A DNA stretch of 64,000 bases from contig CALDUY010000011.1 in NCBI GenBank assembly GCA_937923405.1, positions 1 to 64,000 on the forward strand. Reading direction: 5' to 3'. The notes below the pieces were generated by a model. That model was not told where the DNA came from. It did not search any database and worked only from the letters and a program-made list of their open reading frames with translations. Below are positions 9,138 through 17,606 of this stretch, one piece after another. The first letter of the stretch is position 1. Every line of letters starts with the position of its first letter. The translations under genes were made by a program, and so were the position numbers. The DNA comes from an uncultured Gemmataceae bacterium. Lineage in GTDB: Bacteria > Planctomycetota > Planctomycetia > Gemmatales > Gemmataceae.

Positions 9138-11432
9138 TCAACGCATAGGAGCAGTCTCCTCTTTGCGGATCAGCGAACCGTGCCGTTCCTCCAGTACCCA
9201 GTGAGGCGGAATGAAGACAAAGTCGCCCGGGGCCGGCTGGCCATCGCGGCGGAGACGATCACTTGCCTGGGGCGATTGACGGTTGAACGCCTGCAACGCC
9301 TCGGCATAGCGTTCGGTCAACAGATGCTTCTTGCTGATCGATTCCCAGGTGTCCTCCTGCAAGCAACGATGCGAAGTCACGTCGTACTTCTCAACACGAG
9401 GCCGAGCGAGGACCACGGTCGTCGAGGTGGCACCATTAGGAGCGATGCGTACCGGCTGGGTCGTGGCGCGGACGGCGTTTCCTGTTGCGGTCGCAGGTGC
9501 CGTTGGCGTCTGCGGAGTTGGAGTGGCCAACGGGACGCTGGGCGGTGGGGCAGGAATAGGAGAACTCGGATCGCTCATGGTGTTCATCGGGGCAGGCGAT
9601 TGCGGCGGCGTCGTGTTCGAGGTGGCGACTGGCACGACCTTCTCGGGCTGCGCTGGAATCGGCGAACCTGACACTGGTGGAAGGTTCGCCGGTGGCGGAA
9701 CAGGAGCCGTGGATTCCGGTATCCCTGGTATTCCAGGTGCAGACGCGGGAGGAACCGGAGCCATTGCCTCTGGTGTCGCCGACACAGGGGCAGGTGGCGG
9801 AACCGAGGCACTGGGTTCGACTGAGAGGTTTGCTGGGCTAGATGGTGGTATCGGGACTGTAGCCTCGGGAGTAGTCCCAACCGGTGCGGGCGGGGAGACG
9901 GGATTGCTGGCTTCGGGCATCACTCCGCCTGGAGCGGGCGACAACGTCCCCGCAGAGATCGCCGATGAATTCAACATCGCGGGCGGAGGCGGCAACGACT
10001 CCCCAGAAGGCGGCGTCTGGCCTGCAGTCAACTTGACCTCTCCAGCAGTGGGTGCGGGTGTCGTGCTTGAACTAGTCGTCCGATTGCCGCTTACTGGCCG
10101 TGGGGCACCCAGCGAGGGTGGAGCTACAGCGGCTGGAGGCACGACTTTTTCAGGGCTGAGAGATGCTGCTGGTTCGTTCGCTGGAGAGGTACTCTCCGCG
10201 GAGGGAATAAACTCGCTGTGTTGCAACGGCTGGCCAGTTGTCGTTCGATCGGGCAATGGCTTCGCTTCTGGCGCGTTTCCCACTGGTGCTGGCGGGGGCA
10301 CTGGATCCGAGGGGATAAATTCGCTGGTCGCCGGAGTCGGCGGAGTCGGTACCTCGGAAGGCGGCGTTTTCGGCTCTGATTTCTCCGCAGAAGGCGGCGT
10401 TTTCGGCTCTGTTTTTTCCACTACGCCGGCGGGGACTGGAGGGGGGGCCTCAACTTTGACTTCCGGGAGCGAAGAAGGAGTATTCGGCTCTCCTGGTGTG
10501 GGCATCGTGGTGACCGATCCGGCTGGTGGAGGCGGCGGCCCATCCGCACTGCCGGGTACAGCAGGCGGCGGCCCATCCGCACTGCCGGGTACAGCAGGCG
10601 GTGGCCCATCCGCACTGCCGGGTGCCGAGAGGGGGGGGAGGTTAGATCCCGCTGAAGCTGGTGGTGCAGGTGTTGTGGTTTCGGGGGGCGGTGGTGGTAC
10701 GTCTGCACTGCCGGGCACCGACGGCGGCGGTACGTCGGCGCTTCCTGGGGCGGTTGGAGGAGGAAAGGGCGATCCGCCGGGGGGTGGCGACGTGGGTGCA
10801 TTCCCGCTTCCGACAGAATTGTTCGGCTGGACCGGCGGTTGCGTCATGGAACCTCCGGGTGGAGGCGGCGGCACGTCGTGGCCCGGAATTGCGGGAGGTG
10901 GCGGCACGTCGCTGGCTGGTGTTGCTGGTGGTGGTAGATCGCGGCCTGGAATTGCGGGGGGCGGCGGATTCGCGGACACTGGCACAGCCGGCGTTGGAAT
11001 CGGCACGTTGGCTCCGGCTTGCATTACTCGGGGATCCTCGCGCGGGGGATCGTCCTCTTCGTCGGCCTTGGTCGAGCTGCTAAGGGGCGGCAGTGTTTGT
11101 TGAGGAGGTGGCGGCACACTGCTGGCTACCTCGGTTCGCTGTTCGGCGAGCGCAGAGGGCGGCATCAGCGGATCGTTGCTCAGCGGAGTTGCGACCGAGT
11201 TTGTCGGCGGACTGGAATTATCTACCAAGTTGGTGTGCGAAGACGGCTCCGGCTTCGGCTCCTTGGACGCCTGCTCCGTTGGCTTGGCAAAATCTGCCTG
11301 CGCCGATTGTACGGGTTGGTTGGTTGGCGTGTCTTCCAGGCTGGGCTCGCGCATCTTGACGGCGAATACCAAGCCGACCAGTGCCAGAAACGATCCGGAC
11401 ACGACCAGTCCGGCTTTGTTCTCACGTGTCAT
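9138..11432 (-). CDS. Membrane-anchored proline-rich protein with C-terminal LysM-like domain
   Basis: Encodes 764 residues. A membrane segment at about 8-25 is followed by more than 600 residues of Pro, Ser, Ala, Thr and Gly. This part contains a three-fold 11-residue repeat of PGSADGPPPAV type (DNA 10531-10629). Residues about 683-742 form a LysM-like unit: a TWESISKKHL helix, a second helix and a closing PGDFVFIPP strand. LysM binds N-acetylglucosamine polymers such as peptidoglycan. The whole looks like a spacer reaching from the inner membrane to the wall. The start has GGAGGAGG nine bases upstream. It follows the LysM-MraZ gene by 186 bp and probably shares its transcript. The long Gly-rich frame on the other strand is a shadow. 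Confidence 0.75.
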   Translation of the reverse strand: MTRENKAGLVVSGSFLALVGLVFAVKMREPSLEDTPTNQPVQSAQADFAKPTEQASKEPKPEPSSHTNLVDNSSPPTNSVATPLSNDPLMPPSALAEQRTEVASSVPPPPQQTLPPLSSSTKADEEDDPPREDPRVMQAGANVPIPTPAVPVSANPPPPAIPGRDLPPPATPASDVPPPPAIPGHDVPPPPPGGSMTQPPVQPNNSVGSGNAPTSPPPGGSPFPPPTAPGSADVPPPSVPGSADVPPPPPETTTPAPPASAGSNLPPLSAPGSADGPPPAVPGSADGPPPAVPGSADGPPPPPAGSVTTMPTPGEPNTPSSLPEVKVEAPPPVPAGVVEKTEPKTPPSAEKSEPKTPPSEVPTPPTPATSEFIPSDPVPPPAPVGNAPEAKPLPDRTTTGQPLQHSEFIPSAESTSPANEPAASLSPEKVVPPAAVAPPSLGAPRPVSGNRTTSSSTTPAPTAGEVKLTAGQTPPSGESLPPPPAMLNSSAISAGTLSPAPGGVMPEASNPVSPPAPVGTTPEATVPIPPSSPANLSVEPSASVPPPAPVSATPEAMAPVPPASAPGIPGIPESTAPVPPPANLPPVSGSPIPAQPEKVVPVATSNTTPPQSPAPMNTMSDPSSPIPAPPPSVPLATPTPQTPTAPATATGNAVRATTQPVRIAPNGATSTTVVLARPRVEKYDVTSHRCLQEDTWESISKKHLLTERYAEALQAFNRQSPQASDRLRRDGQPAPGDFVFIPPHWVLEERHGSLIRKEETAPMR
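10531..10629 (-). repeat. Tandem repeat, three copies of 33 bp, in-frame
   Basis: Three consecutive 33-bp units at 10531-10563, 10564-10596 and 10597-10629 encode an 11-residue PGSADGPPPAV-type repeat in the proline-rich protein. The first two are identical and the third differs at a few bases, pointing to recent slippage or unequal exchange. Confidence 0.9.
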
Positions 11433-11618
11433 GCGCTCTGCCTCCTCCGTTCCGCCTGTCGGCGGCCGTTCCCTGTTCCTTGAGGAATTATGGCCGCCTC
11501 CTTGCTCTGACGTGGGATTCTCGGGCCAGAGAATCCGAAAACGACGGCGGACCGAGAGGTGTGTTCCTCTCGGTCGAACCGTCTTACTCAGTCCGAACTC
11601 GTCTTGCGATCCGCACGA

Positions 11619-12887
11619 TCAATCCTCGGTCGTGGTCATCGCTTTCTTAGCCTGGGTGTAGTCGCGCCAGCGAGCGGCGTCCCACACCTCGAAATGGTCG
11701 TCGATGCCGACCAGCACCACTTCCGCGCCCAATCCAGCGAACGCGGCCAACTTCTCCGAGATGGCCAACCGACCATCGCGGATCGGCACTTTTACAGTCT
11801 GAGCGTAGTACAACCGTTTGAAGCCGCGTACATCGCTTTCTCGCGCGGGCGATTTATCCAGCTTCGCTTGCAGTCGATCCAGGTGTGCCTGGTTCGTCAG
11901 CCAAAGACATCGATCCGATCCCGGGGAGAGCAACACCGTGTCGCAGTTGCCCAGCTGATCGAGAATCTTGCGCGGCAGCGTGATCATCTTCTGATCGTCC
12001 AAGGCGATGGGATAGGTTCCCGTCAGGGGCAACAACGCTCGCGGTTTTGGCAGAGTGCGCGGACGTAGGGGGGGCAACGGTCGCACAGCTTCGTCGTCCT
12101 CTTCCTCGCAGGCATCGCCAGGGAGTTTCACCACAGTTCCCACACTGATCGGAGCATCGGGGCGTAGGTTCGGATTCAGTTTGTAGATATCGGTCCAGCG
12201 TTCGCTACTGCCGAGCATCTTTCGGGCCAGCGACTTGAACGTTTCGCCGCTGTTTCGCACCTTGTGCTGAACCACTGGTCCGGGCGAGGGGGCCAACGGT
12301 GGCTCGGGAACTCGTGGTCGGCCCACCTGCAGTGGCGGTTCCGTCGCCATTGGGGCTGTCGATGCTGAGGAAGAGGAGGAATTCGGCTCTGCCGTGCGGG
12401 GAAGCGAACGACTGATTGGCTCTGCAGGCGGAGTCGTCTCGGCGTGAAGAACCGGTGGTGGCGTGACACTCGGCGGCGGAGTTGGCACGCTCGCTTCTTC
12501 AGACTGGATCGGTGGCAATGTCGCGCCAGGCGGTGGCGGCACCGCATCCGCGGGCGGCGGGGGCGGAATTGTCGCCGAGGCTGGAATTACAATCGGTCGC
12601 GAATCACTGCCCGCGACTGGCTGAGACATCGGAGGCGTGGGAGTCACAGCTTCGACGGGGACAAGTGCGGCGGAAGGAGTGGTCGGCGGTACTTCCGACG
12701 TGATTGGCGGTAACATGCGTGGCATCTCGGGAGCCGGCGGCGGCGCGGGCTTCTCCGCCACGAGCGTCGGCGGCTCCGACTGGGCCATCACTTTGTTGCC
12801 GTCTCGGGCACGAGTGACAACGTAAACGCCAAGCAGGCACAACAGACCTCCCAACGCCATCCAGGCATAATGCGAAGTGCGGGTCAC
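11619..12887 (-). CDS. Membrane-anchored LysM-MraZ fusion protein
   Basis: Encodes 422 residues from a GTG start with GGAGGAG upstream. In order: membrane segment 8-27; Pro-rich spacer 35-205; LysM domain 206-256 (GETFKSLARKML, WTDIYKLNPNL, GTVVKLP); acidic patch EEEDDE; MraZ-like domain about 289-411. The MraZ part shows both swapped-hairpin halves: GTYPIALDDQKMITLPRK, and DGRLAISEKL followed by FAGLGAEVVLVG and FEVWDAARWRDY. In normal MraZ, a soluble regulator of the division cluster, each half carries DxxxR; the first half here reads DDQKMI and has lost Gly-Arg, while the second keeps DGR. DNA binding is therefore doubtful and the domain may be structural. It lies 75 bp after rsmH, the reverse of the usual mraZ-rsmH order. 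The MraZ identification rests on motif reading. Confidence 0.8.
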   Translation of the reverse strand: MTRTSHYAWMALGGLLCLLGVYVVTRARDGNKVMAQSEPPTLVAEKPAPPPAPEMPRMLPPITSEVPPTTPSAALVPVEAVTPTPPMSQPVAGSDSRPIVIPASATIPPPPPADAVPPPPGATLPPIQSEEASVPTPPPSVTPPPVLHAETTPPAEPISRSLPRTAEPNSSSSSASTAPMATEPPLQVGRPRVPEPPLAPSPGPVVQHKVRNSGETFKSLARKMLGSSERWTDIYKLNPNLRPDAPISVGTVVKLPGDACEEEDDEAVRPLPPLRPRTLPKPRALLPLTGTYPIALDDQKMITLPRKILDQLGNCDTVLLSPGSDRCLWLTNQAHLDRLQAKLDKSPARESDVRGFKRLYYAQTVKVPIRDGRLAISEKLAAFAGLGAEVVLVGIDDHFEVWDAARWRDYTQAKKAMTTTED

Positions 12888-12962
12888 TTCTTTGCTCCTC
12901 CTTGCCAGTCACGCCCGGAGCCTGGGTCAGCTCGTAGGCGCGTCTCCATCCTATGGGTCGTC

Positions 12963-13847
12963 TCACCGCCGACAGGCCGCTCGCAGTTTCGCGCTCCGCG
13001 CCCGTGGGTTGTTCTGAATCTCGGCCTCGTCCGCCATCACTGGTTTTCGAGTTATCTGCTCCCAAAACTCTCTTTTACGAAACGCCTGCTTCACTCGGCG
13101 ATCTTCTAACGAATGAAAACTGATCAGAACCGCGATGCCTCCGGGTTTCAACGCCTTGGGCAGATCGGTCAGCAGTTGTTCCAAGACATGTAGTTCGTCG
13201 TTGACCGCGATGCGGAGCGCTTGAAACACTCGGGTAGCAGGATCGATCGGTGCATTGCCCCGCGGCACACACGATCGCACCAAGTCGGCCAGCTGGTCCG
13301 TCGTTTCGATTGCCTGTTTGCGTCGCGTCTCGACGATGCGTTTGGCCACGCGCCGACTGTAGCGTTCCTCGCCATAACGCCAGAACAGATCTGCCAGTTC
13401 CCGTTCCGATAAGCGATAGATCAGGTCATGGGCCGGTTCTCCTATTTCCGGATTCATCCGCATGTCCAACGGACCGGATCGCGCAAAGCTGAATCCCCGG
13501 TCTGCCACGTCCAACTGATCGGAGCAAATCCCCAAGTCTGCCAACACGCCGTCCACCTGATCAACCTGCTCTAGACGCAACACATCGAGCAGATCGGCAA
13601 AATTCGCCTGCCGCAGCGAGACCGGCAAACCGGTTAAGCGCGGCTTGGCCAAAGCCAGCATCGCCACATCCTGATCCAGGCCGATGACCCGACCGGTAGG
13701 CGCGACCCGTTCGGCCAGCAACCGAGTGTGACCGCCACCGCCGACCGTGGCATCAATCAAAACCTTGCCTGGAGCAGGGGCGAGGTAGTGAATCACCTCC
13801 ATGGGCAAGACGGAAACATGTCTAGGGCCGCAACCAGCTGCATTCAT
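12963..13847 (-). CDS. rsmH: 16S rRNA (cytosine(1402)-N(4))-methyltransferase
   Basis: Methylates N4 of C1402 in the ribosomal P site using S-adenosylmethionine. The 294-residue length is normal. Seen are HVSVLPMEV at the N terminus, the SAM-binding loop DATVGGGGHT (32-41), GLDQD, the LADLGICSDQLD block, GFSFARSGPLDMRMN, and the C-terminal SFHSLEDRRVKQAFR signature. It is the first gene of a minus-strand run followed by the LysM-MraZ fusion. No ftsL, ftsI or mur gene adjoins it, in keeping with the broken division cluster known in planctomycetes. The start at 13847 agrees with the family N terminus. Confidence 0.97.
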   Translation of the reverse strand: MNAAGCGPRHVSVLPMEVIHYLAPAPGKVLIDATVGGGGHTRLLAERVAPTGRVIGLDQDVAMLALAKPRLTGLPVSLRQANFADLLDVLRLEQVDQVDGVLADLGICSDQLDVADRGFSFARSGPLDMRMNPEIGEPAHDLIYRLSERELADLFWRYGEERYSRRVAKRIVETRRKQAIETTDQLADLVRSCVPRGNAPIDPATRVFQALRIAVNDELHVLEQLLTDLPKALKPGGIAVLISFHSLEDRRVKQAFRKREFWEQITRKPVMADEAEIQNNPRARSAKLRAACRR

Positions 13848-14310
13848 GGGAGCCTGACACGAGTGGAGAGCGAGAGAGGAAGTCTATTCGAGGAAGCCCA
13901 TCTATCCTTGTGCCCGAGTGGCTGTTCCGATGCGCTCATCACCCTGCACATGGCACTAACATAGCTGGAGAAGAGGACGGAATCAATACACTCTCTAGCC
14001 TTCGCGACTAGGACTCAACCGAACTAAAGAATTGAACTATACTTGTGAAGGATACGAAAGTTTTACAAGGGAGGTTAATCTGATTAGCTATAAAAGCAAT
14101 CCTAATTATTGGATTTGCTTCGCTCCAGCGATTACTTCCGTTTCAGTGATCTAGATCGATTAAATTTGCTTGGTAAGTACCACCGAACCAGGCAAAATAA
14201 ACATACTGCAAGCTTAATTGGAATTGGGCAGTCAGGACATTTGCTCGGCAGACCACAACCTCCATCAGCTCGCTGTTGCCTGAAGGAGATCTCGCAGGGA
14301 GATTCGGCTA
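13848..14310. other. Divergent intergenic region between rsmH and the kinase gene
   Basis: About 460 bp containing the regulatory regions of two diverging genes. From roughly 13980 the sequence turns clearly AT-richer and stays so through the kinase gene. A plus-strand frame starting at 14109 overlaps the kinase gene in another phase and is rejected. I could not fix a promoter with confidence. Confidence 0.4.
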
Positions 14311-17300
14311 ATGGATATTTGCCCCAGTCGAGAGTTACTGCGTCGATGGATCAATTATACCCTAGAACCGCAAGAATATCTGCGGATCTCGGAGCACGTT
14401 CGTCACTGTTTATCTTGTCAAAAAACTCTGAAGGAGTTCTCCGGATCCACCACTGAGTATCATCTTAACGAAACGAAACGAGATCCAAAAGCATCTCAAC
14501 AAGATGGTAGTTCAAGCGATTCATCTTCATTACCGATCTTTCGAGATTATGAAATTCTGAGCGAACTCGGTCGTGGCGGTATGGGAGTGGTGTATAAAGC
14601 TCGACAAAAAAAGCTCGACCGTGCAGTAGCTCTGAAACTCATTCGACTCAACTTACAATTCGATGCTGGCAATCGAGATGAGTCGATTCATCGCTTCCGC
14701 CAAGAAGCCGACATAATTGCTCACTTGCAGCATCCAGGAATCGTGCGGATCTACGATATTATTGACACCGAGGATTATTTGGCGATTGTTCTGGAATACT
14801 GCAGGGATGGTTCACTTGAAGAAACAACTCGTCAGGCTCCAATCGATCCTCAACGGGCGACTCGAATCGTTGAGGAGGTGGCCCAGGCATTACAACTCGT
14901 TCACGATCAAGGTATTATTCATCGCGATCTCAAACCAGGTAACATCCTGATCGGTGACGATGGTCGGCTGAAGATTAGCGATTTCGGACTTGCTCGTCGA
15001 AGCGACGGAACACGCTATACGCAGTCTGGTGCGATGATGGGCAGTCCCGGCTACATGGCTCCCGAACAGGTTCGCGGGGACTGCAAAGAGATTGGGCCAG
15101 CATGTGACCTGTGGGCACTCGGCGTATTGCTCTATGAGTTACTCACGGGAAAGACTCCTTTTCAGTCGCCCAAGATACACGACATTTTTCTGCGAACGTT
15201 GTACGAGGATCCTGTTCCTCTGCGTCGCCTCCAGCCATCTGTTCCGCGCGATTTGGAAACCATCTGTTTGAAATGTCTCGATAAAATTCCCCAGCGACGT
15301 TATCCCTCCGCAAAAGAACTCGCCGACGATCTGCAACGAGTTCTCAACGGCCAAACTATACACGCGAGACCGGTTGGGTTGCTAGAAAAGTCCTGGCGCT
15401 GGGCTAGACGCAACCCTGGATTGGCGATTTCCTCGCTAGGATTCGTGCTTACTTTGCTCCTCGGTACAATCCTTTCCTCTTCACTTGCTCTCTGGGCCTG
15501 GGAGGAACAACGTCAGGCCAAGAATAACGAGCTACTGGCAGTCGAGAATGCGACTTTGGCGATAGAGAATGCCTCTCGCGCTAAAACCAACGAAGCCTTG
15601 GCAAAGCAACACGAACAAGCGGCGATAAATGCTCTGGAGTTGAACGAGCAAACATTAATTCAAACCTTTACAGCTCTGGAACGGGTGTTTCGGCGAATCG
15701 ATTTCAATCGTTCGGAAAATCCCAAAACTCGTCTACTAATGCGAGAGCTGGCTTATGACTTCGCCGACGCAAGTCTGGAACTCTTAAAACTCAATCCTAA
15801 AAACATCGAAACCAAGCGAAAATTGGCCAACTATTTTTCGGTTCTTGCTAATGGATTTGCTAACTCAGACACGTTAGCGCTGGCCATTCATTTTTCGGAG
15901 TCTGCTCTCAAGCTTTATCGCGAACTGAACGATTCGCAACAAGTGGCAAATCTTTCTCTGGATTTGGTGACGAGATACCGTCCAGTGGGAAATTTTGTCC
16001 GTGCCCAATCAATTTTGAATGACTTAGTGAGTCAATATCAGAAGCTCTATGAGGGTCAGTCCAATGATCGCCAAGTTGGATTAACCTTGAGTAGAAGTCT
16101 CAAGGAACTTGGTAATCTAAAGATGGAAATGGGGATTGATCAGCACGGTTCAGAGGTGGAGAAGTTGTTCATTGAGTCGATGCACATTTTGCAATCGATT
16201 CGCAAGAATCATCCAGATGATCTAGAACTTGCTAGTGAAGAAGCCACTACTCGCTTTGATTGGGTGATTTATCTCTCTAAGTCAAACAAGCATAAAGAGG
16301 CACTTGAAGCACATATTCCTCTCGAACGTCTGCATCGAGAATTAGTGAGCAAGAATTATCCTGGCCAAAAATATCAATTGGCAAAACAAATGCTTAATCG
16401 AGGAATACTACTTAGCTTGATGGATCAAATGCCAGACGCGATTCGTGATTTACAAGAATCGTCTTCAATTCTTAGACAACTGAATAACGACGATCCATTT
16501 CATCGCCGCTATCAATACGAGCGTTCTCGCTGTCTAGGGCATCTCGCAAGTTGTCTGCAAATTAGTGGCGAGTATGCTCAAGCATTACCGTTAGCGGAAG
16601 AAGCAAATCGAATCGCATATGATTATTGGCGATCAGATCTCGAAAACCAAGATCTGGCCGAAGAAGCTGCTGTCCGGGTGGCGAGTTTAGCTTGGATCCA
16701 CGAAGATCTGTGTCGGCAGTTCGCGGTTGCTAGTAAGAAAATCCCTTTGATTGAATCCGTCGCACTTTTGCTAGAAAGTCATCGGTGTTTCAATCGATCG
16801 CTTGATGAATATGACAATGCATTGAAGGGATTTGCTCACATGGGAATGATTGCTCCGCATAAATTGCAGGAGTATCACCAACGAATCCAAGGCATCGCGC
16901 GGCAGCGGGCAAAACTGCTTCGAGATGCCAAGATGGCTCTTGAACCTGTGAAAAGTGTTCAATTGAAAAATCAAAGTGGACAGCAACATGCTTCACTACA
17001 GCATCGATTATTGGTAGTCCAGGCAATTAGTTGTGAGATCAGCGGTTTCCCAGAAGAAGCTCTGATGTCTCTAGAACAATTGCGGCCTTTCAAGGAAGTG
17101 GCACCGTCAGCTTTGTATCCCGCTGCGGTCATGTACTCGCGCTTAGCGGAAAAGCTACCGCGACAGCGAGAGCAATGTGTTCAGAGAGCGCTGGAAGCAC
17201 TTCGACATTGGAAAGAGGGGGACGAAGTTTTATATGCAGATGTCTGGTGGCGGGCTAAGATTCTCAAGCAAGATCGTTCACGATACCTGGTGCATTACCT

Positions 17301-17472
17301 GGGATATCCCGACACAGACGATGAGTGGATCACCCCCGATCGATTGCGTACGGTCGAGTATCGCCAAGTGCTGTCACGACTGCGTTACGCTCAGGAGCTA
17401 GAACCACTGCGCACTCGTTCGGAGTTTCAAAAACTAATTCAAGAGGTGGAGGCTCAGCAAGGCCGTAAGTAG
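14311..17472 (+). CDS. Membrane Ser/Thr protein kinase with TPR-like tail and chromo-barrel/Tudor-knot-like module
   Basis: Encodes 1053 residues. An N-terminal H-x3-C-x2-C motif (HVRHCLSC, 29-36) resembles anti-sigma zinc fingers. The kinase domain (about 80-350) is complete: GRGGMGVVYKA, ALKLI lysine, HRDLKPGNIL, DFGLA, GSPGYMAPEQ. A membrane segment near 375-400 leads into a coiled coil (NELLAVENATLAIENA) and a long helical TPR-like region. At about 967-1016 comes a compact module: GDEV, WWRAKIL, YLVHYLGYP, DDEWITPDRLR. It matches chromo-barrel/Tudor-knot domains, which in eukaryotes often read methylated lysines. It sits just before the ELEPLRTRSEFQKLI tail usual in planctomycete kinases, as if inserted there. 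Base composition is AT-richer than the flanks. The substrate is unknown. Confidence 0.9.
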   Translation: MDICPSRELLRRWINYTLEPQEYLRISEHVRHCLSCQKTLKEFSGSTTEYHLNETKRDPKASQQDGSSSDSSSLPIFRDYEILSELGRGGMGVVYKARQKKLDRAVALKLIRLNLQFDAGNRDESIHRFRQEADIIAHLQHPGIVRIYDIIDTEDYLAIVLEYCRDGSLEETTRQAPIDPQRATRIVEEVAQALQLVHDQGIIHRDLKPGNILIGDDGRLKISDFGLARRSDGTRYTQSGAMMGSPGYMAPEQVRGDCKEIGPACDLWALGVLLYELLTGKTPFQSPKIHDIFLRTLYEDPVPLRRLQPSVPRDLETICLKCLDKIPQRRYPSAKELADDLQRVLNGQTIHARPVGLLEKSWRWARRNPGLAISSLGFVLTLLLGTILSSSLALWAWEEQRQAKNNELLAVENATLAIENASRAKTNEALAKQHEQAAINALELNEQTLIQTFTALERVFRRIDFNRSENPKTRLLMRELAYDFADASLELLKLNPKNIETKRKLANYFSVLANGFANSDTLALAIHFSESALKLYRELNDSQQVANLSLDLVTRYRPVGNFVRAQSILNDLVSQYQKLYEGQSNDRQVGLTLSRSLKELGNLKMEMGIDQHGSEVEKLFIESMHILQSIRKNHPDDLELASEEATTRFDWVIYLSKSNKHKEALEAHIPLERLHRELVSKNYPGQKYQLAKQMLNRGILLSLMDQMPDAIRDLQESSSILRQLNNDDPFHRRYQYERSRCLGHLASCLQISGEYAQALPLAEEANRIAYDYWRSDLENQDLAEEAAVRVASLAWIHEDLCRQFAVASKKIPLIESVALLLESHRCFNRSLDEYDNALKGFAHMGMIAPHKLQEYHQRIQGIARQRAKLLRDAKMALEPVKSVQLKNQSGQQHASLQHRLLVVQAISCEISGFPEEALMSLEQLRPFKEVAPSALYPAAVMYSRLAEKLPRQREQCVQRALEALRHWKEGDEVLYADVWWRAKILKQDRSRYLVHYLGYPDTDDEWITPDRLRTVEYRQVLSRLRYAQELEPLRTRSEFQKLIQEVEAQQGRK

Positions 17473-17606
17473 TGTGAGGGACTCGGACCGATAGTTTGCT
17501 CTCTCGTCCGGACTCCACCAGATCACTAGGATCATCTTCAGACACGATTGCTGCGTTGCGAAAGGCACGTCACTCAACGTGAGCTGTTCTTCAAGCGAGT
17601 AGGGGC

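Noticed and set aside
9331..11103. 590-residue Gly-rich frame on the plus strand
   Set aside because: It is the reverse reading of Pro codons of the LysM protein on the minus strand; it has no ribosome site, and the opposite strand has the membrane segment and LysM domain.
14109..14456. 115-residue frame just upstream of the kinase
   Set aside because: It overlaps the kinase start in another phase, has no ribosome site, and the kinase N terminus carries a sensible zinc motif.
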